From Candidatus Sumerlaeota bacterium (GTDB lineage Bacteria; Sumerlaeota; Sumerlaeia; MVZB01; JAJFLK01), in NCBI GenBank assembly GCA_021772735.1, contig JAJFLK010000001.1, positions 1-12,522 on the forward strand: a stretch of 12,522 nt of DNA, read 5' to 3'. The stretch's first letter is position 1. Each line of letters starts with the position of its first letter. Below, piece by piece: positions 5,923 to 12,522 of this stretch. A program made the translations under genes and the position numbers. The notes below the pieces were generated by a model that worked only from the letters and a program-made list of their open reading frames with translations, was not told the DNA's origin and made no database searches.

Positions 5923-6506
5923 GGCTGTATCGAATGCCTCAGCGTTTCGGTCACGGTCGTCTCTTCGCGGGCGGCCCGGGCCGGCCTTTGGTCCGATTCA
6001 ATTTTCTCTGAGGTCTTTTCAGTGGTGGTTGCGGCGGTTTCTTCGATAGGGGTTTGAGAGGCGGACACCCGCGAATTCGCGGCGCTTGTCAAGAGCGCCT
6101 CGGGCGCGTAGACCACCTGCTCGTCGTCCAGATTGCGCCACGCGCCCGTCGCGGCATCGATCCCGAGGGCGACCAGCCCCGGCACCACACCAAAAAGCAG
6201 CAGCCCGGCGTCGCCAAGCAGCCAAGGCGCCGGACTGTAACCCAGACGAACCGTCTCGGCGCTCTCCGCCGAGCCGATGCGGAACTCCGAAGATCCAAAT
6301 TTCTTGCTCACTCGGATTTTTTCGCCGTCGCTCACCGGCTCGCCGAGGTAATACACGACGTGCCCGCCGGGCCGGGTCTGAACCCGGACGCTCTCGTGAG
6401 TCCCGTCGAAGATCGACGCGCAACCTGAGCTAAATGCCAACGGACCGCACAGGATCGCGAGCAAAATTGCCCTGGGACGGCGGGGTCGATATGTTTGTTT
6501 CAACAT
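5919..6506 (-). CDS. Outer-envelope lipoprotein (CASI-type), unknown function, coupled to the kinase
   Basis: A 195-residue lipoprotein. A basic N-terminus (YRPRRPR), a hydrophobic stretch (14-26) and the lipobox SSGC give a lipidated Cys29. The mature N-terminus CASIFDGTHESVRV is typical of a family of small bacterial lipoproteins that begin GCASI, followed by a G-T-x-x-x-V-x-V strand and a PEGA-like segment (TRPGGHVVYYLGEPVSDGEK). A second family-like feature is the glycine-rich apolar segment ending GIDAATGAWRNLD (115-127). The tail (140-195) is Thr/Glu-rich, polar and probably disordered. The ATG at 6506 has only a weak GAGAG ribosome site. The stop overlaps the GTG of the downstream kinase by four bases, so the two proteins are probably made together, and the lipoprotein could be a partner or sensor subunit of the kinase. 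That link is inferred from gene order only. Confidence 0.8.
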   Translation of the reverse strand: MLKQTYRPRRPRAILLAILCGPLAFSSGCASIFDGTHESVRVQTRPGGHVVYYLGEPVSDGEKIRVSKKFGSSEFRIGSAESAETVRLGYSPAPWLLGDAGLLLFGVVPGLVALGIDAATGAWRNLDDEQVVYAPEALLTSAANSRVSASQTPIEETAATTTEKTSEKIESDQRPARAAREETTVTETLRHSIQP

Positions 6507-6775
6507 GCTCGTCTGCTCTCGTATTCGTCTGCCTCGCCGCCCGACCGAACCCTGTTCTGGCCGCGGCCGTACTCCACGCCTCGACCTCGGGGCCGAAGCG
6601 AGACACCCCGTATCCCGCTTATCGGCTCAATTGATCACGCATATGAGCGCTGATGCCACCGGGCGAGGCCGATTTTCGCCAACGCCCCGCTCTGCCCGCT
6701 TGCTTCGCGGTGTCCGATCTGATTAAGTCCTGTTCGATCCGAATTTATGTCCGCATATGAGCAGGGGAAATCAGC
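6507..6775. other. Divergent intergenic region between lipoprotein and DinB-like gene
   Basis: These 269 bases separate two divergent genes and should hold both promoters. No convincing -35/-10 pair was found on either strand. The 11-mer CGCATATGAGC occurs twice in the same direction (6639-6649 and 6752-6762), the second copy just before the ribosome site of the DinB-like gene. It could be a regulator site or chance. No small gene is supported here. Confidence 0.35.
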
Positions 6776-7318
6776 ATGACACCCGCCGCATCTCAGCCGG
6801 CAGCCTCGGCCAAAGCCCGCGCTTTCTTCGAGCGCGTCATCGCGCAGATCGCCGAATTCGAGGCTCTGGCCAAAGAAGACGCCGTGCTCGCGACAACGGC
6901 CCCGGGTGTTTCGGGGTGGTCGATCGCCCAGCACATCGAGCACACGATCAAATCCACGAGCGGCATGCTGATGATTATCATGGGTTCGATCGCAAGCACG
7001 GCGAACGCGGATCAGCGCCCCAGCCTTACCGCCCGTTTCGCTCTGCTGACAGGCTATATCCCGCGCGGCAAGAGCAAGGCGCAGGGGCCCTCGGTTCCCA
7101 CCGGCCAGACGAATAACGAACTGCGTGCCGCCGTCGCTCAGGCCGGCGCGTTCGTCAAGAACCTCGAAGCCCGCCTCGGCGAGATCGAGGCCGCCACAGG
7201 CCGAACGCCCAACCCCGTCCTGGGCGCGCTCCGCCCGATCGATTGGCTCCGTTTCATCGGCATTCACCAGCATCATCACATGAAGATCATCTGCGATATT
7301 CGGAAGAAATCCGGCTGA
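6776..7318 (+). CDS. DinB-like (DUF1569/DinB_2-type) putative metal-dependent protein
   Basis: A 180-residue cytoplasmic protein. WSIAQHIEH (48-56) near the start and IHQHHHMKII (163-172) near the end match the two histidine elements of the DinB/YfiT four-helix-bundle superfamily, in which three histidines bind a divalent metal (here probably His56, His164 and His168). HPVLGALRP-like wording before the last helix (NPVLGALRPIDWLRFIG, 146-162) is seen in the DUF1569 and DinB_2 branches. Members include bacillithiol- or mycothiol-dependent transferases and many proteins of unknown activity; no substrate can be inferred here. This DinB is not DNA polymerase IV. The ATG at 6776 has AGGGGA about seven bases upstream. 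A weak hairpin overlaps its stop codon. It is divergent from the lipoprotein/kinase operon. Confidence 0.78.
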   Translation: MTPAASQPAASAKARAFFERVIAQIAEFEALAKEDAVLATTAPGVSGWSIAQHIEHTIKSTSGMLMIIMGSIASTANADQRPSLTARFALLTGYIPRGKSKAQGPSVPTGQTNNELRAAVAQAGAFVKNLEARLGEIEAATGRTPNPVLGALRPIDWLRFIGIHQHHHMKIICDIRKKSG

Positions 7319-7334
7319 GCCCGGAGACCTTTTT
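7310..7334 (+). terminator. Possible intrinsic terminator overlapping the DinB-like stop
   Basis: TCCGG (7310-7314) pairs with CCGGA (7321-7325) around a six-base loop that contains the stop codon. A five-T run (7330-7334) follows after four bases. The stem is short, so termination may be partial and some transcripts could continue into the DUF2339 gene, 153 bases further on. Confidence 0.38.
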
Positions 7335-7471
7335 GCGCGGCTCTTTTACTTTGCCTTCGTTCTCATCCCGTGTAACGTTGGCATCCAGGCAGGGGAATGC
7401 CGCCTTTCGTCGACGTAATCGCCATTTGGCAAGCGGCGCGACGCTAGGCTGGATCGTACGAAGGTGCGCCC

Positions 7472-10400
7472 ATGTTGTTCTCATTTTTTCTTCTCGTCGC
7501 CATCGTCGTTCTTTATACGCGCCTCCGTCGGCTCGACGAACAGGTCGATAATCTCGAGCAACGAAACGAGCGCCTGCTCGCCCGTGTCTTGCGGATCGAA
7601 ACGGATTCGGGCCCAACCTCGCGCTTTGATCGCGGCGCGCCCGCCGATGCGGTTGATTCCTCCGATCAAAAACTCCATCAAAAAGAAGCCGAACAAGCCA
7701 CGCTCGGGCCCGACGCCGCTCCGTCCTCCCCACCAGACGACAAGGACGAACGCTTCGTATCGCCCTGGGAAGAAGCTCCCGCGCGGCCCGAGACCGCCGC
7801 GCCGGAGCCCGGCCAGATATCGCCTGACCCACGAGCGGAACAACTCGAACGCCTGCGCAAGATCTCCGCCGCGCAAACGACCCCGGACATCGCGGCTTCG
7901 GATGCCCTCCGGCCGAAGAAGCCGGCTTCGGAAATGGTCGAAGCCCTGGCAGACGCGATCTCGAAGAAGGGCTCCGAGGACGAAGCACCGGAGCGCGAGG
8001 GCCGGAGAGCCGAAGAGCGGGTTCGAGGCGCTGACAAATCCCCGCCGCCCGATCTTGAATCGCGTATCGGTTCGACCTGGGCCCTGCGGATCGGCCTGGT
8101 CTTGCTCGCGATCGCGTTGGCATTCTTCGCGACGAATATAACGCCGAGGCTCGGCCCGGGGATGAAGGTCGCGATGGCCTATGCGGGCGCTATGGGCCTG
8201 TTCGCCCTGGGCAAAGTTTTTGAGGAGCGGCTCCGGCTTTTCGCGCGGCCGGTGATGGCCGGAGGCCTCGCGCTGGGGTTTTTCGTCTCATTCGCGGCGC
8301 ACTTTATCCCGGCGACCGAGTGCATCGGGCTGGTCGCGTCGCTGACGTGGATGACCGCGAGCGCGATGAGCGTTCTTGCCGTCGCGGAACGCTGGAAATC
8401 ACAGCTCACTGCCGCGCTTTCGATCTTCCTGGGTTACGTCTGCGCGTTCGTCGCAGCCGGCGATCTCGATCTCTTTTCGCTGATCATCATCGTCTTCCTG
8501 GCGGCGACGGCCATCGCCCTGCTCGTGCGCCACCAGTGGGCGCCGCTTTCACTCTTCGCCGTCGTGGCCTCATACGGCTCGCACTTGCTCTGGCTGGTTA
8601 TCGAAGAGCGTGAGGTCGCCGACCCCGCCACGGCGTTCTGGATGAACTTCGCCTTCCTATCTTCGTATTACCTGATCTTCCTGGCGGGCTCGGTGCTTTG
8701 GACGATTCGAGGACCGCAAGGCAAAGGCAGCTCGGGCTCGGGCTCTGATTCCGGTGACGATTCACGGGCGCCGGAGGATTCAAGTTCGCAAGCCTCAAGA
8801 TCCGGCCCTCCCGTGCGCGGCATCTCGGAGACAGCCGCCGGCCGCGCCCTGGGCCCGGCGAATCTCGTCTTCTATGTCGCATTCGTCTCGTGGCTTTACG
8901 TCGCGACCGATGTCTTCCTGCCTGCAATCCATTGGTTCTTCCTGGGTCTGGCGAGCGTGCAGGTCGCCCTGTCGATTTATCACCTGCGTGGCCGGGGCGA
9001 AGAAGACGGCTTTTATCCGACGGCCGCCGTCGTGCTCGCAACCCTCGGGGCATTCAGCGCGTTTGACGCTCTCTCGCTCAACCTTGTGCTCGCTTCGGAG
9101 GCCTTGATCCTGCTGCTCGCGGCGCACCGCACGGGCCTTTGGGTTTTCCATCTTCTGGCCCAGGTGGCGCTGGCGCTCAATTTCGCTCATTACTGGATCT
9201 TCTCGGCATCGGCCGAACACGATACGCCGTGGTTCATCGGCAGCCTTGTCGTCGTTGGCGTATACGGCGCCAAGGCGCGCCTCGAAGAGCTTTGGTATGG
9301 CGGCGAGGAGGGAGCGACCTGGAGGCCTCTCGGCCATCAAACCTCGCTTGTGGCCGTGCTGGCCCGTACTGCCCGAACGACCTTCAGGGTTCTTTCGCCC
9401 TGGCTCGCGCCGCTCCACGCCGCAGCCGGAGCCATGATCCTGACGTATCAATGCGTGAAATACCTGCCGATCAACGACGCCACGCTCTTCCTGGCGGGCG
9501 CGGCCGTCGTCGTCTCGATCTTCGGCGCCTGGCAGCGAAGCCCGGCATTGCTGGCCGGATTGCTCATGCTGTTGCTTTGCGCGTTCGTCGCGCTCGGCGA
9601 GAATCTTGCGCCGGGCCGAACAATGCTGTTCTCGCCGCTCGCTTCGCCGACCATAGCGAATCCTTGGGTTGCGTGGGCGCTTGTCCTCGCCGCGTTTGCC
9701 TCAACGCTGCCGGCACTTGCGCTTCGCGGCGGCGCCCTGCCTCGCCCGCTGCGCCTGACCGGGACACGGTTGCTCAACCTCGGCGCCGTGCTGGTCGCAT
9801 CCGGCCTGATGTTCGCGGCGACCTGGGATCCAAGTTCATCTGCGATCGTATCCGGTACCTCCCCGCCGTCGCCTGCCCCTGTCGTGCCGTTCGTCCTCTG
9901 GCTTCTTCCCCCGGTTCTGCTCTTCTTTCATCACGATCGTTTCATGGCGACGTTCGAGCTTCGCGCGGCCGCCCATGAAACGCCCTCACCGAGCGCATCA
10001 ATCCCGACGCAAACATTCACCGCGCTGGCCGTGGTGTCCGGCCTCGCCGGCGGGACGCTGCTGGCGGTCGTATCGGACGCCCGGCTCGGACAGGTCGCGG
10101 CGCCGCTCTGGGTGATTCACTTCGCCGCTATCCTATTCGTGCTCGCGGCAGTGCGACGCCGGGCGGGTTTTGCCGTAGCGAGCCTCGTCCTGGTAGGCGC
10201 GACGCATTTCTATTTTCTTCAAGTCCGGCCTTACGATATCCCGATTCTCTGGAATTCTCCCGCTGCGGTCTGGATCGCTTTGGTAACGCTGAGCCTCGCC
10301 TGGGGTGCCGACGCAATGGCCTCGCGAATTGAAGCGAGCAGTGACTCTCAGGCTCGCGACGGCGCGCGCGTCATCTCGGGCGCGATCTATGCCGCCGGGG

Positions 10401-11092
10401 CATGGCTGCTGATCCGGCTCGTTGACTTCCGAATCGACTTCGCATGGTCCTCGATCATCCTTGGCGCCGTGCCGATCGCGTTCTTCGGCACATCGCTTAT
10501 CGCCGGACCCCTGCTTGCGGGCCGATGGGCCGCGCGCCTGATGCTGATTGCGGTCGTCGTGCTTCACTTGATCCGGCTCGAAGAAGCCACTTCGACCGGA
10601 AACCTGCTTACCATCGGGCTCTCGCTGGGGCTGGCCGCGTTCGCCGTGCTATTGGAACGTCTCGAAGCCCGCTTTCCGATTGTATTCCCAGATGGACGCC
10701 CCGAGGTCGAATCCTCCTCGGTGAGCGTTCATGCGGGGCTTGTTATTCTCGCCGCGATTGCGGCCGGAGCCGGGTTTTACTATTCTGCCGGCTTGGAGCC
10801 GTGGCGCGTGACCGCAGGATGGTCGCTGACGGCGGCCGTAATGATGGGCCTGGGATTTTTATGGCGCGCGGCCGACTATCGCCGCATGGCGCTGGCCATC
10901 TTCGCGATCTCACTGGTTCGGGTTTTCGTCGTTGATGCGCGTGATCTGACGGACGCCGAAAAGGCTTTTGTCTTCCTCACGCTCGGCCTGTGCTTCGTCG
11001 GCGTGGGATTCCTTTACAACCGCTTTCCGGATAAACTCCGCCTTCTGCTGCAGGATTCATCTGAACAATCTGAAGACCGCCCAAAGTCTTGA
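7472..11092 (+). CDS. Giant multi-pass membrane protein of the DUF2339 family
   Basis: A 1206-residue inner-membrane protein with a DUF2339 layout. The N-terminus is a single hydrophobic helix (1-16) followed by a short coiled coil (RLRRLDEQVDNLEQRNERLL, 17-36). A charged Pro/Glu/Ala-rich linker runs to about 195. The family signature LESRIGSTWALRIGLVLLAI (195-214) follows, leading into roughly two dozen or more predicted membrane helices to the C-terminus. A Ser/Gly/Asp-rich hydrophilic insert (418-447) interrupts the helices. DUF2339 proteins are widespread and of unknown function; their polytopic form suggests an envelope role such as lipid or polymer handling, but nothing in the sequence shows this. 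The ATG at 7472 has AAGGTG five bases upstream (7461-7466). The sulfatase-like gene starts 17 bases after its stop, so the two are probably co-transcribed. Confidence 0.9.
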   Translation: MLFSFFLLVAIVVLYTRLRRLDEQVDNLEQRNERLLARVLRIETDSGPTSRFDRGAPADAVDSSDQKLHQKEAEQATLGPDAAPSSPPDDKDERFVSPWEEAPARPETAAPEPGQISPDPRAEQLERLRKISAAQTTPDIAASDALRPKKPASEMVEALADAISKKGSEDEAPEREGRRAEERVRGADKSPPPDLESRIGSTWALRIGLVLLAIALAFFATNITPRLGPGMKVAMAYAGAMGLFALGKVFEERLRLFARPVMAGGLALGFFVSFAAHFIPATECIGLVASLTWMTASAMSVLAVAERWKSQLTAALSIFLGYVCAFVAAGDLDLFSLIIIVFLAATAIALLVRHQWAPLSLFAVVASYGSHLLWLVIEEREVADPATAFWMNFAFLSSYYLIFLAGSVLWTIRGPQGKGSSGSGSDSGDDSRAPEDSSSQASRSGPPVRGISETAAGRALGPANLVFYVAFVSWLYVATDVFLPAIHWFFLGLASVQVALSIYHLRGRGEEDGFYPTAAVVLATLGAFSAFDALSLNLVLASEALILLLAAHRTGLWVFHLLAQVALALNFAHYWIFSASAEHDTPWFIGSLVVVGVYGAKARLEELWYGGEEGATWRPLGHQTSLVAVLARTARTTFRVLSPWLAPLHAAAGAMILTYQCVKYLPINDATLFLAGAAVVVSIFGAWQRSPALLAGLLMLLLCAFVALGENLAPGRTMLFSPLASPTIANPWVAWALVLAAFASTLPALALRGGALPRPLRLTGTRLLNLGAVLVASGLMFAATWDPSSSAIVSGTSPPSPAPVVPFVLWLLPPVLLFFHHDRFMATFELRAAAHETPSPSASIPTQTFTALAVVSGLAGGTLLAVVSDARLGQVAAPLWVIHFAAILFVLAAVRRRAGFAVASLVLVGATHFYFLQVRPYDIPILWNSPAAVWIALVTLSLAWGADAMASRIEASSDSQARDGARVISGAIYAAGAWLLIRLVDFRIDFAWSSIILGAVPIAFFGTSLIAGPLLAGRWAARLMLIAVVVLHLIRLEEATSTGNLLTIGLSLGLAAFAVLLERLEARFPIVFPDGRPEVESSSVSVHAGLVILAAIAAGAGFYYSAGLEPWRVTAGWSLTAAVMMGLGFLWRAADYRRMALAIFAISLVRVFVVDARDLTDAEKAFVFLTLGLCFVGVGFLYNRFPDKLRLLLQDSSEQSEDRPKS

Positions 11093-11109
11093 GCCGCCCC
11101 GCCTAATCC

Positions 11110-12522
11110 ATGAATCCACAGACTCGGACTCCACACCATCTGCTCCAATTATCCCTGGCCCTGCTGATCTCGCTCGCAATCGACCTGAGCCTCTCGGCCG
11201 TCAATGGATACTCGCTGCGCCAGGACATGCTCGTGCTCGCGTTGCTCGATCTCGCGGGCCTCGCGCCGGTCGCGGTGGTCGTGTTCGTGGTGCTCCGGGC
11301 CGGACACCGGCTCGCCGGGATCGGTCAGGCGCTGGAGAAGGCGCCGTGGTTTTCGATCATCATCACGGCCTGGGCGCCGGTTGGGCTGTTCCGCTTCTAT
11401 AAATCGCACGAGGCTTTCGATCTCATCGCACACGCCGTTCTGCTGGCGGCGTTTGCCGGGCTCGGCGCGATCACGATACGCCGCCGCTGGCGAGATCCGG
11501 ACCGATGGAGCATGCCCGCGCTGGCGATCCTGGCCGCAATTGCGATCGCACTATCCGTCGCACGGCCCTTGCCGGGTCGCTCCATGATCGCCCGCGCCGA
11601 AACGAGCGACGGCGCACCGGCATCACCCGAGGCCCCGAACCTTATCCTGATCGTCCTCGATACACTGCGCGCCGATCACGTCGGCCTCTACGGATATGAG
11701 CGCGATACGACTCCCTGGCTCGACAGCTTCGGCGCTTCGGCGACCGTCTTCGATCGCGCCATCGCCAGCTCGAGCTACACGCTGCCGACGCATGCCACGC
11801 TCTTCACCGGCCTGCACCCTCGGACCCACGGGGCTGATGTCGCCGAAGGTGGCGGCGGGACTTCGCTCAGTCAGCTCGGGCTTCAACGCGATTCGGCGCC
11901 GGTCCGGCCGCTCTCGACCGAGGCGACCACGCTCGCCGAACTGGCCGCCGAAGCGGGGCTCGCCACCGGCGCCGTCTGCGCAAACAGCGCCTACCTCTCG
12001 CGCTTTTTTGGTCTCGATCAGGGCTTCGAGACCTACGTCGATGCGCGCGGGACCGAACCGCAGTGGCGTCCGGCGGGGCTCTCGATCCTGCGCCGCATCC
12101 CCGGAGTGAAAAGCAACTGGCGCTTCTGGCGCCTGCTCGGAGCGAACGAGCGTTACTACCTGCTCGCCTCGGAAGTGAACGACCTCGCCATGCGCTGGCT
12201 TGAACCACGCCGCGATGAACGCTTTTTTCTCTTCCTCAATTACATGGACCCGCACGCGCCGTATCTGCCGATCGGACGCAAGTATCGGACGATGTTTCCG
12301 CTCGCCTATGAACACCAGAAGGAGATTGAGAGCGAAGGCACGGGCGAGATTCTCCCCAGCGAAATCGCGGCCTTCATCGACGCTTACGACGCCGAAACGC
12401 GATATATGGACGATCATCTCGCCGAACTTTTTGCGACGGTCGAAACCTGGGGGCTGATGGAAAACACGGTCGTCGCGATCGTCGCCGATCACGGCGAGAG
12501 CCTCGGCGAACATAATCTTCTC
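11110..12522 (+). CDS. Membrane-anchored sulfatase-like hydrolase or transferase, 3' end cut by the window
   Basis: The frame is open for 471 codons to the right edge. Four to five membrane helices (about 11-30, 40-62, 82-95, 103-124 and 134-152) precede a catalytic domain of the alkaline phosphatase superfamily, predicted to be periplasmic. Family motifs are NLILIVLDTLRADHVGLYGY (177-196, with Asp184 as metal ligand), SYTLPTHATLFTGLHP (222-237), LNYMDPHAPY (376-385) and VADHGESLGEH (458-468, with Asp460 and His461). The position of the formylglycine cysteine or serine in C/S-x-P-x-R is Thr224 in T-L-P-T-H. The enzyme therefore cannot be a standard FGly sulfatase and may use a Thr nucleophile, as phosphoethanolamine and lipoteichoic-acid synthases do. 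An in-frame TAA two codons upstream makes ATG 11110 the first possible start, although no Shine-Dalgarno is visible. It probably acts with the DUF2339 protein in one operon. Confidence 0.88.
   Translation, partial: MNPQTRTPHHLLQLSLALLISLAIDLSLSAVNGYSLRQDMLVLALLDLAGLAPVAVVVFVVLRAGHRLAGIGQALEKAPWFSIIITAWAPVGLFRFYKSHEAFDLIAHAVLLAAFAGLGAITIRRRWRDPDRWSMPALAILAAIAIALSVARPLPGRSMIARAETSDGAPASPEAPNLILIVLDTLRADHVGLYGYERDTTPWLDSFGASATVFDRAIASSSYTLPTHATLFTGLHPRTHGADVAEGGGGTSLSQLGLQRDSAPVRPLSTEATTLAELAAEAGLATGAVCANSAYLSRFFGLDQGFETYVDARGTEPQWRPAGLSILRRIPGVKSNWRFWRLLGANERYYLLASEVNDLAMRWLEPRRDERFFLFLNYMDPHAPYLPIGRKYRTMFPLAYEHQKEIESEGTGEILPSEIAAFIDAYDAETRYMDDHLAELFATVETWGLMENTVVAIVADHGESLGEHNLL

Noticed and set aside
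6635..7279. Minus-strand open frame (214 codons) opposite the DinB-like gene
   Set aside because: It is a shadow of the DinB-like coding sequence, which has a ribosome site and family histidine motifs.
184..11547. Four GCGATCGC octamers, like the cyanobacterial HIP1 site
   Set aside because: Three lie in genes as Ala-Ile-Ala codons (GCG ATC GC-) and can come from codon use; the gene content gives no other cyanobacterial sign.
11623..12513. Minus-strand open frame (296 codons) opposite the sulfatase-like gene
   Set aside because: It is antisense to well-supported motifs of the alkaline phosphatase superfamily; the translation is charged and featureless.

Overview
The window is a GC-rich stretch of bacterial chromosome, probably from a Gram-negative organism. 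The reasons are a clear lipoprotein signal (SSGC lipobox), a second exported small protein, a kinase with one membrane span and an apparently extracytoplasmic repeat domain, and an alkaline-phosphatase-superfamily enzyme on an N-terminal membrane anchor. The combination of a Ser/Thr kinase with Sel1 repeats, a giant DUF2339 membrane protein and a sulfatase-like hydrolase would fit a deltaproteobacterial or myxobacterial-type lineage, or another uncultured phylum. No rRNA or other phylogenetic marker is present, so this is only a guess. No tRNA, rRNA or CRISPR array was seen.

Layout. Positions 1-224 (minus strand) hold the start of an integrase-type transposase that runs off the left edge. It is followed by an intergenic stretch with three degenerate repeats about 46-47 bases apart. 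On the plus strand come a small secreted Pro/Glu-rich protein (512-838) and a DMT/EamA-family transporter with a TTG start (947-1810). A minus-strand block follows, listed here from left to right: msrA (1884-2354), an MqsA/HigA-like antitoxin (2432-2923), a DUF4258 toxin-like protein (2932-3243), a transmembrane Ser/Thr kinase with Sel1 repeats (3421-5922), and a lipoprotein (5919-6506) whose stop codon overlaps the kinase start. On the plus strand to the right are a DinB-like protein (6776-7318), a 1206-residue DUF2339 membrane protein (7472-11092), and a sulfatase-like membrane enzyme (11110 to the right edge, incomplete).

How the genes may work together. The lipoprotein and kinase form a translationally coupled pair, read in that order: an envelope lipoprotein made just before a receptor-like kinase whose Sel1 domain is predicted to face the periplasm. 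The toxin and antitoxin form a separate two-gene unit, toxin first, with its own plausible promoter at 3294-3322. msrA follows 77 bases further on and may be partly read from the same promoter. The DUF2339 protein and the sulfatase-like enzyme are 17 bases apart and probably co-transcribed, which suggests a joint role in the envelope. The best candidates for something not well described are the lipoprotein/Sel1-kinase pair, the zinc-finger-less antitoxin paired with a DUF4258 protein, and the DUF2339/Thr-nucleophile hydrolase pair.
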